A stretch of 64,000 nt of DNA from positions 1-64,000 of the forward strand of contig JAVBKW010000025.1 in NCBI GenBank assembly GCA_031553855.1. The letters run 5' to 3'. The notes beneath the pieces were generated by a model, which saw only the letters and a list, made by a program, of their open reading frames with translations, had not been told where the DNA came from and made no database searches. The DNA comes from RACS-047 sp031553855. GTDB lineage: Bacteria > Bacillota > Clostridia > Christensenellales > Pumilibacteraceae. Shown one piece after another: positions 34,359 to 41,678 of this stretch (within the stretch, counting starts at the first letter, position 1; each line of letters starts with the position of its first letter). The position numbers and the translations under genes were made by a program.

Positions 34359-36014
34359 ATGACCCTATCGAACTTTTACAGTTCTCAATTTACAGATATT
34401 CTGCTCACTGTCGGAATAATCATCGCGTTTATCGGGCTGATCATCTGGCTCGTTTTCCGCATAAATAAAGAACGCTACCGTTTAAGCGGCGAGAAACTTA
34501 TGGACGGCGCAATTTCAAAAGCGGAGATAGAGGAATATATCCGCAAGCGCATATTAAAAGCTCCGGACGAAAGGTTCGGGCTTGCGTTTGTCGAGCTTTC
34601 CAACTACGACCGTCTGCTTGAAAGGTACGGAGCGACCCAATGCGAGAACATTATGCACGTCCTGCGCGAACGCATTTACGGGCTTGTTACCCCGGGCGGC
34701 AAATTTGCGCATATGGGCAAGGGTGTGTTTTTGCTGTATATGCGCAACCGCAGCGGCGCAAAAGCTATGGAAAACGTCGGCGCATACGTCGTAAAGGAGT
34801 GTTCAAAAAAGGTAGACCTTGCCGACGCGCTAACAGTTATGCCTGAAATCAGCGTAGGTCTTGCGCTTTACCCCTCCAGCGGCACGACTCCCGAAACTCT
34901 TATGTCGGGTCTGAAAGTTGCGATGGTGGTAGCAAAGCGCAGCGGTATCAATACGTACGAGCTGCATACGCCCAAGCTTTCCAACGAGGAATCCGACGAA
35001 TACAAGCACTATATGGAAATTAAAGAGGCGGTAGAGAAAAAGCAGTTCACGCTCTATTATCAGCCTATTATCGACCTTAAAACGCAGGAAGCGTCCGGCG
35101 TCGAGGTCCTGCTGCGCTGGCGTCACCCCACTCTGGGCATAGTCTCGCCCAAAGACTTTTTCGATATTATCGAGACGTCCGGCGATATATACTGGCTGGG
35201 ACTTTGGACATTCGAGCAGATGCTCGAGCAGCAGCGTCAATGGCGCATATCGTATCCGGATAAGATTTTCAACTGTCACGTCAACCTTTCGATGAAGCAG
35301 CTTATGCACAAAACGCTTTTCGACGATTTCCGCTTTATAATGAAGAAGTTCAAAATGACGAATAAGGAAGTCTGCTTTGAGGTTTCCGAAACGTCCGTTA
35401 TGCTCAAAGACTCCGTTATCGACAACAACCTTTCAAAGCTGCGCGAAAGCGGATTCCTTCTTGCTATCGACAATTACGGCGACGCCGACGCCTCGCTGCG
35501 TATGCTTTACGATTTAAACGTAGACGTTATCAAGCTGAGCCGCAACTATATCACAAAATCGCTTGAAAACTCGATGGTCAAGGATATCCTTATGATGCTT
35601 ATCCGCAACAGTAAGGAAAAAGGCATACCGTTAGTCGCCGAGGGTATTGAGGATAAGGCAATGCTCAACTACGTCGCCTCCTTAGGCATAAGCGGAGGAC
35701 AGGGCTACTACTTCAACAAACCTCTTCCGGCGGCCGAATGTATGTCGAATATCGTCATAACTCCCTGGAAAACGCACGATATCTCCGCCGACTTGAATAA
35801 TACGGTACTGCAGCAGAAAACGCCTCCGATGGCGGCCGAAAAACCTGAGGAAAGCGTTGAACAATTGATAGAGGCAATAGAAAACGATCAGGACGTTGCC
35901 GGGACTGAAGTAAAACCTGAAGTAAAGCCGACTGAAGAAAAACCGGCTGAAGAAAAAGTAAGTCCAAAACCCGCAGCCGCAAAAACGTCTAAAACTACAG
36001 CCAAAAAAAGCTGA
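34359..36014 (+). CDS. Membrane protein with degenerate GGDEF-EAL
   Basis: 551 residues, starting 12 bases after the previous gene. One membrane segment (10-32), a GGDEF-like domain without signature (HMGKGVFLLYM in its place, about 125), and an EAL-like domain (215-465). In the latter EAL reads EVL (GVEVLLRWRHP) and the metal pair DDFG reads DNYG (LAIDNYGDAD); NLSMKQL, EVSETSV and AEGIEDK are kept. It is probably a weak or dead phosphodiesterase that could still bind c-di-GMP. It also ends in a Lys/Ala/Pro tail (KPAAAKTSKTTAKKS). Confidence 0.88.
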   Translation: MTLSNFYSSQFTDILLTVGIIIAFIGLIIWLVFRINKERYRLSGEKLMDGAISKAEIEEYIRKRILKAPDERFGLAFVELSNYDRLLERYGATQCENIMHVLRERIYGLVTPGGKFAHMGKGVFLLYMRNRSGAKAMENVGAYVVKECSKKVDLADALTVMPEISVGLALYPSSGTTPETLMSGLKVAMVVAKRSGINTYELHTPKLSNEESDEYKHYMEIKEAVEKKQFTLYYQPIIDLKTQEASGVEVLLRWRHPTLGIVSPKDFFDIIETSGDIYWLGLWTFEQMLEQQRQWRISYPDKIFNCHVNLSMKQLMHKTLFDDFRFIMKKFKMTNKEVCFEVSETSVMLKDSVIDNNLSKLRESGFLLAIDNYGDADASLRMLYDLNVDVIKLSRNYITKSLENSMVKDILMMLIRNSKEKGIPLVAEGIEDKAMLNYVASLGISGGQGYYFNKPLPAAECMSNIVITPWKTHDISADLNNTVLQQKTPPMAAEKPEESVEQLIEAIENDQDVAGTEVKPEVKPTEEKPAEEKVSPKPAAAKTSKTTAKKS

Positions 36015-36042
36015 AGTGAATAAAAGAAAATCATAACATAAT

Positions 36043-36078
36043 GAAAGGGCGCGCCGATACCTGCGTCCTTTCTTTTTT
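36043..36078 (+). terminator. Rho-independent terminator of the EAL operon
   Basis: GAAAGGGCGC pairs with GCGTCCTTTC, followed by TTTTTT, 29 bases after the stop. Confidence 0.88.
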
Positions 36079-36293
36079 GCAGTTAATAAATATCGGGGTA
36101 TGGCGTCTTCAGAGTTGTAGCGAAGCAATCCCGATTTCGTTCTTATGCGCAAATGCGCATATAGCAAATCTAACGAAAAAGCCTATAAAAATATATATAA
36201 TGCCATAATTCGGCCCGCAGCGTAAAGTATACTAAGTAGACGCTAAAATACTTTATCCAACGTTTATTTAATAAGCGCATAAACGGCGATGCT
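36079..36293. other. Intergenic stretch, no gene
   Basis: AT-rich sequence with short inverted words (ATGCGCAAATGCGCAT at about 36146, and TAAAGTAT with ATACTTTA around 36223-36255). No promoter for minD could be placed with confidence. Confidence 0.4.
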
Positions 36294-36331
36294 TTAAGGA
36301 AACGCTGAATATTTATTCATCGTCTCCTTAA
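36294..36331. mobile_element. MITE terminal repeats joined end to end
   Basis: A 38-bp near-palindrome made of TTAAGGAAACGCTGAATA joined to its complement-type end TTTATTCATCGTCTCCTTAA. Both halves match the terminal repeats of the element at 17397, with no interior left. It could be read as a terminator, but no T-run follows. Confidence 0.7.
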
Positions 36332-36376
36332 AAAGCCCGCGCGAAAATAAACCGGCGGCGAACGAAAAGAGGGTGT

Positions 36377-37171
36377 ATGGCAAGGTCTATTGTGGTAACG
36401 TCCGGAAAGGGCGGGGTAGGCAAAACTACCTTAACGGCAAATTTAGGGCGCAGTCTTGCGGCGATAGGCCAGCGGGTCGTGCTGCTCGATACCGACATCG
36501 GCTTAAATAACCTCGACGTTTTGATGGACGTAGAAAACAAAGTCGTCTACGACCTTATCGACGTAATCGAGAACAGGTGCCGCCCCAAGCAGGCGCTTAT
36601 AGAGGACGCGTTCGTGCGCGGGCTTTTCGTGCTGCCGTCCGCCCACAGCTACGATAAATCGCTTATAAACGGCCAAAATATCCGCGCTGTCATAAAAACC
36701 TTGAGCCTGACGTTTGACTATATCCTTGTCGATTGCCCCGCAGGGATAGAAACCGGCTTTCACCGCGCCGTTCAGGCGTGCGACGAGGCCGTCGTCGTCA
36801 CAACGCCGCACATTTCCTCGATCCGCGACGCCGATAAGGTGATAAACCTTTTAAAAAGCTACCGCATCGAAAAGATCGGATCCGTTGTGAACCGCGCGCG
36901 CGGCGACCTTATTTTAAGCTCCGAAATGGTCTCGCCCCAAGATGTCGGCAAGCTGCTCAAAGTCCCCGTTTACGGCGCGCTCCCGGAGGACGACACTATC
37001 AACCTTTTAAGCAACGTCGGCGTTCCAGTAAGCCGCAAAAGCGAGGGCTGGGACGCGCTTGAAATGCTGGCGCGCAATCTTCACTACGGTACGAGCGAAA
37101 TCTACGACGTAACCAAAAAATACCGCGGCTTTTTGGGCGGCATTAAAAGAAGCTTAAGGAGAGGAGTTTAG
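36377..37171 (+). CDS. minD: Septum site-determining ATPase MinD
   Basis: 264 residues. The deviant Walker A SGKGGVGKTTLTANLG at the start, LLDTDIGLNNLDVLM, FDYILVDCPAGIETGF and VVVTTPHISSIRDADKV identify MinD, and the C-terminal basic amphipathic helix (GGIKRSLRRG) is the membrane-targeting sequence. MinD-ATP recruits MinC to poles to block misplaced division. minE follows; minC is not in the window. A GAGGG site lies close to the ATG. Confidence 0.94.
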   Translation: MARSIVVTSGKGGVGKTTLTANLGRSLAAIGQRVVLLDTDIGLNNLDVLMDVENKVVYDLIDVIENRCRPKQALIEDAFVRGLFVLPSAHSYDKSLINGQNIRAVIKTLSLTFDYILVDCPAGIETGFHRAVQACDEAVVVTTPHISSIRDADKVINLLKSYRIEKIGSVVNRARGDLILSSEMVSPQDVGKLLKVPVYGALPEDDTINLLSNVGVPVSRKSEGWDALEMLARNLHYGTSEIYDVTKKYRGFLGGIKRSLRRGV

Positions 37172-37232
37172 TGTGGACCCACACTTTCATATCTATTTGT
37201 GCTGCTGTTAATACGGCGGAGAGGAGTTTAAG

Positions 37233-37469
37233 ATGAATCAAAGCGATTTAATCAAGGAAAGGATCAAAACTGTAATGCTGTCCGACCGGCGCAGCGACGT
37301 CGAAAACCTTCTTATCGCTATCAAAAGCGACGTGACCTTAATTTTGCAAAGCTATATGCGCATAACCGCCGAGGACGTAAAAATAACGTTTGAAGCTGAA
37401 GACGGCTCATACAAAATCAATATTTTCACAGAAACCGACAATCTCATACCGCCCGGAAAAGCGATTTAG
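37233..37469 (+). CDS. minE: Cell division topological specificity factor MinE
   Basis: 78 residues. MinE stimulates MinD ATPase and makes it oscillate. The N-terminal contact helix IKERIKTVMLSDR and the fold that follows (LLIAIKSDVTLILQSYMRIT, then DVKITFEAEDGSYKINIFT) match the family. Its leader repeats 13 bases of the minD end (GGAGAGGAGTTTA at 37160 and 37220), the second giving the ribosome site. Oscillating MinE rather than DivIVA marks a Clostridia-type arrangement. Confidence 0.85.
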   Translation: MNQSDLIKERIKTVMLSDRRSDVENLLIAIKSDVTLILQSYMRITAEDVKITFEAEDGSYKINIFTETDNLIPPGKAI

Positions 37470-37489
37470 AGTATCAAACAACAGATTAA

Positions 37490-37632
37490 AAATAAAGGGT
37501 ATTCACACCGCAGGATAAATCCTGCACCTCGCGCCTTTGGCGCGCCTTCTTACGCTAAAGCGCGGGGTACGCACCTTTGTCGGTGGCGCAAAAATGCCCT
37601 TGCAAGCAAGCATTTTTGCGGTCAGAATCAAT
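37490..37632 (+). repeat. Dispersed multi-hairpin repeat, copy A
   Basis: 143 bp nearly identical to copy B at 50817 in opposite orientation. It folds as a row of hairpins: GCAGGATAAATCCTGC, CGCGCCTTTGGCGCG, and CGCAAAAATGC with GCATTTTTGCG. No terminal inverted repeat or coding frame was seen. Confidence 0.85.
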
Positions 37633-37638
37633 AAACAC

Positions 37639-37681
37639 AAAAAAATCCGGCAAAGCCTTTTAAAGCCTGCCGGATTTTTAA
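37639..37681. terminator. Bidirectional Rho-independent terminator
   Basis: AAAAATCCGGCA pairs with TGCCGGATTTTT around AAGCC...; A- and T-runs flank it on both sides. It serves mgsA on the reverse strand. Confidence 0.85.
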
Positions 37682-37724
37682 CGCGTCAAAAACCTTTTAT
37701 TCTTAATCCTTAATCCTTAATCCT

Positions 37725-38141
37725 TTACTCTTTATCCTTGTTGGCCGGGTTGACTACGTTCCTCCAATTCAGATCGCCGCGTCCTAACGCCCTTAATAAA
37801 ACCTCTCCGCTTGCAACGTTCGTAGCAAGGGGAATATTATGCACGTCGCAAAGCCGCAGCAGGGCGGAAACGTCGGGCTCGTGCGGCTGGGCGGTGAGGG
37901 GGTCGCGCAGGAACAGCACTAAATCTATCTCGTTGTTTGCCACAAGCGCGCCGATCTGTTGGTCGCCGCCGAGCGGGCCGGACTTAAAGCGGATGATTTC
38001 GAGGCCTGTCGCCTCGTTTATAAGCTTGCCTGTCGTACCAGTCGCAAACAGCTTATGCCCCTTTAATATAGACTGATAAGCATAAGTAAGCGTGATCATA
38101 TCTTCCTTTTTTTTGTCGTGGGCAATGAGTGCAATGTTCAT
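37725..38141 (-). CDS. mgsA: Methylglyoxal synthase
   Basis: 138 residues from the ATG at 38141 (AGGAG 7 bases upstream); an in-frame ATG at 38198 is not needed. The enzyme turns dihydroxyacetone phosphate into methylglyoxal and phosphate. NIALIAHDKKKEDM, LFATGTTGKLI (phosphate site), the catalytic Asp in SGPLGGDQQIGAL, and LRDPLTAQPHEPDV with NIPLATN are diagnostic. It is divergent from the M50 pair. mgsA near min genes is common in Clostridia. Confidence 0.93.
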   Translation of the reverse strand: MNIALIAHDKKKEDMITLTYAYQSILKGHKLFATGTTGKLINEATGLEIIRFKSGPLGGDQQIGALVANNEIDLVLFLRDPLTAQPHEPDVSALLRLCDVHNIPLATNVASGEVLLRALGRGDLNWRNVVNPANKDKE

Positions 38142-38342
38142 AACCGGTCTCCTGTGTAATATTTTACCAATGTTTTTTAAAAATATATCCAAAGACATAA
38201 TAACAGATTTCTATCCCGGCCGTCAACAAAAGAAGAGGTGTGGAAAAACGCTCATTTGCCCACGCCGCAAAAGAAGACTGCCTTAAAACTTCTAAAACAA
38301 CGCTTGTCCTCATACATTATACTATATAAGGAGGGGAGCAGC

Positions 38343-38657
38343 TTGACCAAATATGACGGCATAAGGGTAGTAGAAAGCGAGCTGAACGTATCGGCGGACG
38401 TTAAGGTCGTCAAAAAAGGGAGCGGGCTATGGCTCAAAGCGTTCCTTATCCGCTTTTTTGCCGCCGCGCTGATACCGCTTGCGCTGTTTTCGCTCAAAAA
38501 TTTTAACGATCCTACAGCAAAAAAAATAGTCGAAACGGTGAAAACCGCCGTTTGCTACGATTTAGACAAGCGCGAAGATAAGCAATACTACGGTTACAGC
38601 GAAATTTATGAAAAGTTGAAAAAAGAAACCGTAAAGGAAACGGCCGACAAAACGTGA
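38343..38657 (+). CDS. Single-pass membrane protein next to the M50 protease (SpoIVFA position)
   Basis: 104 residues from a TTG at 38343, chosen because AAGGAGGGGAG lies directly before it; a longer open frame to 38238 has no ribosome site. It has a basic N-terminal part, a membrane segment (GLWLKAFLIRFFAAALIPLA, residues 36-58) and a Lys-rich C-terminus. It overlaps the protease start by 4 bases. In Bacillus this place is taken by SpoIVFA, the anchor of SpoIVFB, but no LytM/M23 domain is present here. Function by position only. Confidence 0.6.
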   Translation: MTKYDGIRVVESELNVSADVKVVKKGSGLWLKAFLIRFFAAALIPLALFSLKNFNDPTAKKIVETVKTAVCYDLDKREDKQYYGYSEIYEKLKKETVKETADKT

Positions 38658-39523
38658 AAATCAAGATTTCGCCGCTGCTGATAATTATGGCTGCCGCGCT
38701 CTGCGCATTGGGGTATTATTTTGAATTTATAGTCTACTTCATCACGATAGTCCTTCACGAAATGGCGCACGCGCAGGTCGCGCAAAAGCTGGGATACTCG
38801 CTCAACGTTATGAAGCTTATGCCGCACGGGGCAAGCCTGACCGGATCGTTCGAGGGAGTGCGTGTCGCCGACGAGATACTCATCGCGCTTGCAGGGCCTT
38901 TATTGAACCTGCTCCTTGCCGTTTTTTTCGTCGCGCTGTGGTGGCTTGTTCCCGACCTCTACACGCTTACGGAATTGTTCGTCCTTTCAAACGTAAGCAC
39001 GGCTCTTTTCAACCTCCTTCCCGTATTTCCTCTCGACGGCGGCAGGGCGCTGCTGGCGATTCTTTCCAAATGGTTCAAACGCAGCTCCGTCTACACATTA
39101 ATGCGTATAACGGGCGCGGCGGCGGCCGCCGTTTTCACAGGCTTTTTTATTTATTCCTTATTGAATAAACTGAATATAACGTTTGCGTCTGTGGGTATAT
39201 TCATATTTATAAGCACAGTATTTCCCGATAAAAATTCTAAATACCAAAGGTTGTACGCAATGGCATTCCGAACAGAAAAAATCAAGAACGGACTGACGGT
39301 CAAAGAAATAATGGTCAGGCGCGAGGCAACGTTCCTCGACCTTGCCCGCCTTATAAACGGCAACTACTACCATCGTTTTATTATAACGGACGAATCGTTC
39401 CGCGAGCTTGCGCGCATAAACGAGTCGGAGCTTGAAACGCTCTCTCTCAAATGCGCCGAAAACATCCCGGTAATAGACATAGTGAAAACAATAGATACGA
39501 AATCCTCACCGCCGCGGCAGTAG
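38654..39523 (+). CDS. M50 family site-2 metalloprotease, SpoIVFB-like
   Basis: 289 residues from a GTG overlapping the previous stop (GTGA). A membrane zinc protease: HExxH in VLHEMAHAQVAQ near residue 36, the third ligand in LLPVFPLDGGRALL near 133, with five to six membrane segments and a C-terminal CBS-like part (EIMVRREATFLDLARLI). In sporulating relatives SpoIVFB cleaves pro-sigma-K; whether this organism sporulates cannot be told. Location beside minD-minE fits the ancestral min-spoIVF cluster. Confidence 0.87.
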   Translation: MKIKISPLLIIMAAALCALGYYFEFIVYFITIVLHEMAHAQVAQKLGYSLNVMKLMPHGASLTGSFEGVRVADEILIALAGPLLNLLLAVFFVALWWLVPDLYTLTELFVLSNVSTALFNLLPVFPLDGGRALLAILSKWFKRSSVYTLMRITGAAAAAVFTGFFIYSLLNKLNITFASVGIFIFISTVFPDKNSKYQRLYAMAFRTEKIKNGLTVKEIMVRREATFLDLARLINGNYYHRFIITDESFRELARINESELETLSLKCAENIPVIDIVKTIDTKSSPPRQ

Positions 39524-39531
39524 TGCAACCG

Positions 39532-39548
39532 CAGAACAGGTTTATGTT
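39532..39548 (+). repeat. 17-bp direct repeat, left of the Phd/Doc module
   Basis: CAGAACAGGTTTATGTT; an identical copy lies at 40289-40305, so the module is bracketed by direct repeats 757 bases apart. Confidence 0.85.
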
Positions 39549-39621
39549 TTGCCAAAAATTTTTGAAAATAGGTTGAATTTATCCTAGATTAATGTTATAC
39601 TATTAATGGAGGGATCAAAAT

Positions 39622-39864
39622 ATGAATATAAATTCTAATTCCATTGTTTCAATAACTGAAGCTAATCAAAATTTTACGAAGGTTGCTAAAGTGGCTGAAT
39701 TGAACGGCAGTGCTGTAATTTTTAAAAACAACAAGCCTAAATTTATTTTGATGGATATTGAAAAAAACAGTTTTTTTGAATTGACCGACGACGAAAAAAT
39801 AGAGATAGCCGCAAAACGCATTTTACAAAAACACAAGCAAGCATTTGAGGAACTTGCAAAATGA
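39622..39864 (+). CDS. Phd/YefM-type antitoxin
   Basis: 80 residues with a promoter (TTGAAT-N17-TATACT ending at about 39602) and GGAGGG before the ATG. The N-terminal half SIVSITEANQNFTKVAKVAE and VIFKNNKPKFILMD is the Phd/YefM DNA-binding fold; the C-terminal half is the toxin-wrapping helix. It overlaps the doc gene by 4 bases (ATGA), so synthesis is coupled. It probably autorepresses its promoter with Doc as co-repressor. Confidence 0.85.
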   Translation: MNINSNSIVSITEANQNFTKVAKVAELNGSAVIFKNNKPKFILMDIEKNSFFELTDDEKIEIAAKRILQKHKQAFEELAK

Positions 39865-40253
39865 TTAAAATTTCAAAAGACAAGGTTTTATTGCTTCAAC
39901 AACTGATGATCGAAGAAACCGGCGGCAGCGCGGGTTTAAGAGATATGAATCTTTTAGATTCAGCTGTAGAAAATATTTATCAAACTTTCGATGGGATAGA
40001 GCTGTATAAAACAAAAGAAGAAAAGGCAGCAATGCTTGCGTTTTCGCTAATTAACAATCACGCCTTTGTGGACGGCAATAAACGAATCGGTATTTTTGAA
40101 ATCAACGGAATATCGCTCAACTGCACAAATGAAGAACTTGTCGAACTCGGGCTTGGCGTTGCCGGCAGCGTATTAAAATATGAACAAATACTTTTGTGGA
40201 TAAAAGAACATAAGCTTAGCACCGCTCTCCCTGCACAAGAGGAAAGGGACTAA
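39861..40253 (+). CDS. Doc-type Fic toxin with shortened helix after the Fic motif
   Basis: 130 residues. Doc phosphorylates EF-Tu and stops translation. The Fic motif is intact (NHAFVDGNKR near residue 67-76) and the C-terminus (TNEELVELGLGVAGSVLKYE) is typical of the Bacillota Doc group. Between GNKR and the conserved NG only six residues remain (IGIFEI) where relatives such as P1 Doc have twelve, so about six residues of the helix behind the active site seem deleted in frame. It may be inactive. Confidence 0.85.
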   Translation: MIKISKDKVLLLQQLMIEETGGSAGLRDMNLLDSAVENIYQTFDGIELYKTKEEKAAMLAFSLINNHAFVDGNKRIGIFEINGISLNCTNEELVELGLGVAGSVLKYEQILLWIKEHKLSTALPAQEERD

Positions 40254-40288
40254 CGAAATAGAACAATCTTAGCAAACCTGCAAAAATA

Positions 40289-40305
40289 CAGAACAGGTTT
40301 ATGTT
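40289..40305 (+). repeat. 17-bp direct repeat, right of the Phd/Doc module
   Basis: CAGAACAGGTTTATGTT, identical to 39532-39548; the tandem array starts 3 bases later. Confidence 0.85.
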
Positions 40306-40307
40306 AC

Positions 40308-40451
40308 AAGATAATAAGCAAGATAATAAGCAAGATAATAAGCAAGATAATAAGCAAGATAATAAGCAAGATAATAAGCAAGATAATAAGCAAGATAATA
40401 AGCAAGATAATAAGCAAGATAATAAGTAAGATAATAAGTAAGATAATAAGT
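40308..40451. repeat. Tandem array of a 12-bp unit, 12 copies
   Basis: AAGATAATAAGC repeated 12 times without a gap; the last units end in T instead of C, and a decayed thirteenth follows. The plus strand reads (Gln-Asp-Asn-Lys)x10 after an ATG at 40301, without a ribosome site. The unit length keeps frame, so all long frames over it are trivial. A likely slippage locus. Confidence 0.95.
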
Positions 40452-40636
40452 AAGGCAATGAGTAAAACGCAAACTTGACTAATCAATCCAGCCCTTATTT
40501 TGCTTAAGCACCGCCTTATCTTATTTCATTTTTTCCTAAAAAAGTAAATTCGAGCCATTTTTCGAGTCAAAATTACAGTATCTTCCAGTATTAGAGAAAA
40601 TGTTCCGAAATTATTCAAAAATATTTTAAAAAACCC

Positions 40637-40665
40637 TTGACATTTTTTTTTTATAATGATATTAT
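40637..40665 (+). promoter_or_regulatory. Promoter of the surface-protein operon
   Basis: TTGACA (40637-40642), 17-base spacer, TATTAT (40660-40665). Transcription would start near 40672, just before the riboswitch. Confidence 0.8.
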
Positions 40666-40679
40666 GTTAGTGTAATCGT

Positions 40680-40763
40680 AAAAGCAAAGTTTGCGAAAGT
40701 AAACGACGCAAAACTATAGGGCCTACAGTTCTTTAAGTGAACGATTGGCAGCCAGTTGCCGCT
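40680..40763 (+). promoter_or_regulatory. c-di-GMP-I (GEMM-I) riboswitch aptamer
   Basis: All landmarks of the GEMM-I class are present in order: GCAAA, a hairpin GTTTGC-GAAA-GTAAAC with GNRA tetraloop, GACGCAAAACTATAGGGCCTA, the hairpin GTTC...GAAC, and the tetraloop-receptor stem TGGCAGCCAGTTGCCG. It lies between promoter and first gene of the 40927 operon. Its last CCG is shared with the terminator stem, so ligand binding should alter termination; I infer c-di-GMP as activator, which is not proven by sequence. Confidence 0.92.
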
Positions 40764-40797
40764 GAGAGAGAGTGTGATTCTTCTTAGTGGTATTTTT
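40759..40797 (+). terminator. Riboswitch expression-platform terminator
   Basis: CCGCTGAGAGAG pairs with TTCTTAGTGG (with G-T pairs) and is followed by TATTTTT. It overlaps the aptamer's 3' end, the usual layout of transcriptional control. Confidence 0.75.
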
Positions 40798-40926
40798 CTG
40801 TGTAATGGGGCTTAGCAAAAATTGTAAATACGGTTACAAATATCAATCAATCAAACTAATGCGGGGGGTTTATTATTAAATCCTTTGCCAAAAACGGCGG
40901 TATCTTTATTAATCGGAGTTGAGTAA

Positions 40927-41613
40927 ATGTCGAAAGTAGAAAAATGGCAGAAAAGACTCAAGCTAAGGCGAATTTCTACGTATGCGATAATCGGCTTGTC
41001 AATTCTGACCATTGTCATCATCTTAATAACTATCTACGGCCAGCATGTGGGCAACTTCGTTATACGCGCGCCGGACGATAAGAACGGCCTCGCTTTAAGC
41101 GAAACGTACGATTTTGCCAATCCTAAAGCCCGCCTTTCGGCGCCCGGCCTCGATGAGCAGGATAACACTACTCTAAGCTGGATCCCTGTAGACGAGCTTA
41201 TAGCAAAGGACGGCAGCAACAACGACCCCCGCCGCAGATTCATAGCCTATTCGTTCTATTTAAAGAACGCCGGGCGCGACACTGTGAATTATGAATACGA
41301 CATCCAGATAACTGAAGTTTCAAAAGGAGTCGATTCGGCAGTTCGCGTAATGGTGGTCCACGAGGGCAGGGAAGTCTTTGCAAAGCCCCAGGAAGCGCCC
41401 TCGCCAAGCGTCGGTCAGCCCGAAAACTTCCCCTACGACACTACCCCGTTCAACGGCAAAGAGGTCTGCAGAAAAAGAGAAACGCTGTTTGCCTCCGGAG
41501 CTATCCGCAAATTTACCATTATCATCTGGCTCGAGGGAGAAGACGCTCAATGCGTAGACCGAATTTTAGGCGGCACCATCAAAATGGAAATGAGCATAGC
41601 CCTCGCCCCATAA
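40927..41613 (+). CDS. Membrane-anchored member of the IWLEG surface-protein family
   Basis: 228 residues, first gene after the riboswitch; CGGAG lies before the ATG. A membrane anchor at residues 18-40 has no cleavage site, so the C-terminal 185 residues sit outside. The end FTIIIWLEGEDAQCVDRILG matches the ends of the next two proteins (TIWLEGWDEDCLNSIL and variant), which shows common descent although the N-terminus differs. It may act as the base or anchor of a fibre made by the two secreted paralogues. Not a named family that I recognise. Confidence 0.75.
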   Translation: MSKVEKWQKRLKLRRISTYAIIGLSILTIVIILITIYGQHVGNFVIRAPDDKNGLALSETYDFANPKARLSAPGLDEQDNTTLSWIPVDELIAKDGSNNDPRRRFIAYSFYLKNAGRDTVNYEYDIQITEVSKGVDSAVRVMVVHEGREVFAKPQEAPSPSVGQPENFPYDTTPFNGKEVCRKRETLFASGAIRKFTIIIWLEGEDAQCVDRILGGTIKMEMSIALAP

Positions 41614-41678
41614 CTTATTTTAGGTTTTTATTAAAAAACAAATATATTTAAAATTTTTTTAAGGAGAAAGAAAACAAA

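Noticed and set aside
36294..36331. Terminator before minD
   Set aside because: No T-run, and both halves match MITE ends.
37490..37632. Second c-di-GMP or other known riboswitch
   Set aside because: The hairpin string does not match any riboswitch core I know, and it does not sit in the leader of a gene on its strand.
40301..40429. Plus-strand M-L-(QDNK)10 peptide
   Set aside because: No Shine-Dalgarno or promoter; the ATG is part of the direct repeat.
40308..40451. CRISPR array
   Set aside because: Repeat unit is 12 bp with no spacers, and no cas genes are present.
40216..40486. Reverse-strand frames coding (LLSC)n or (LLII)n over the tandem array
   Set aside because: Trivial products of a 12-bp repeat without stops; no ribosome sites.
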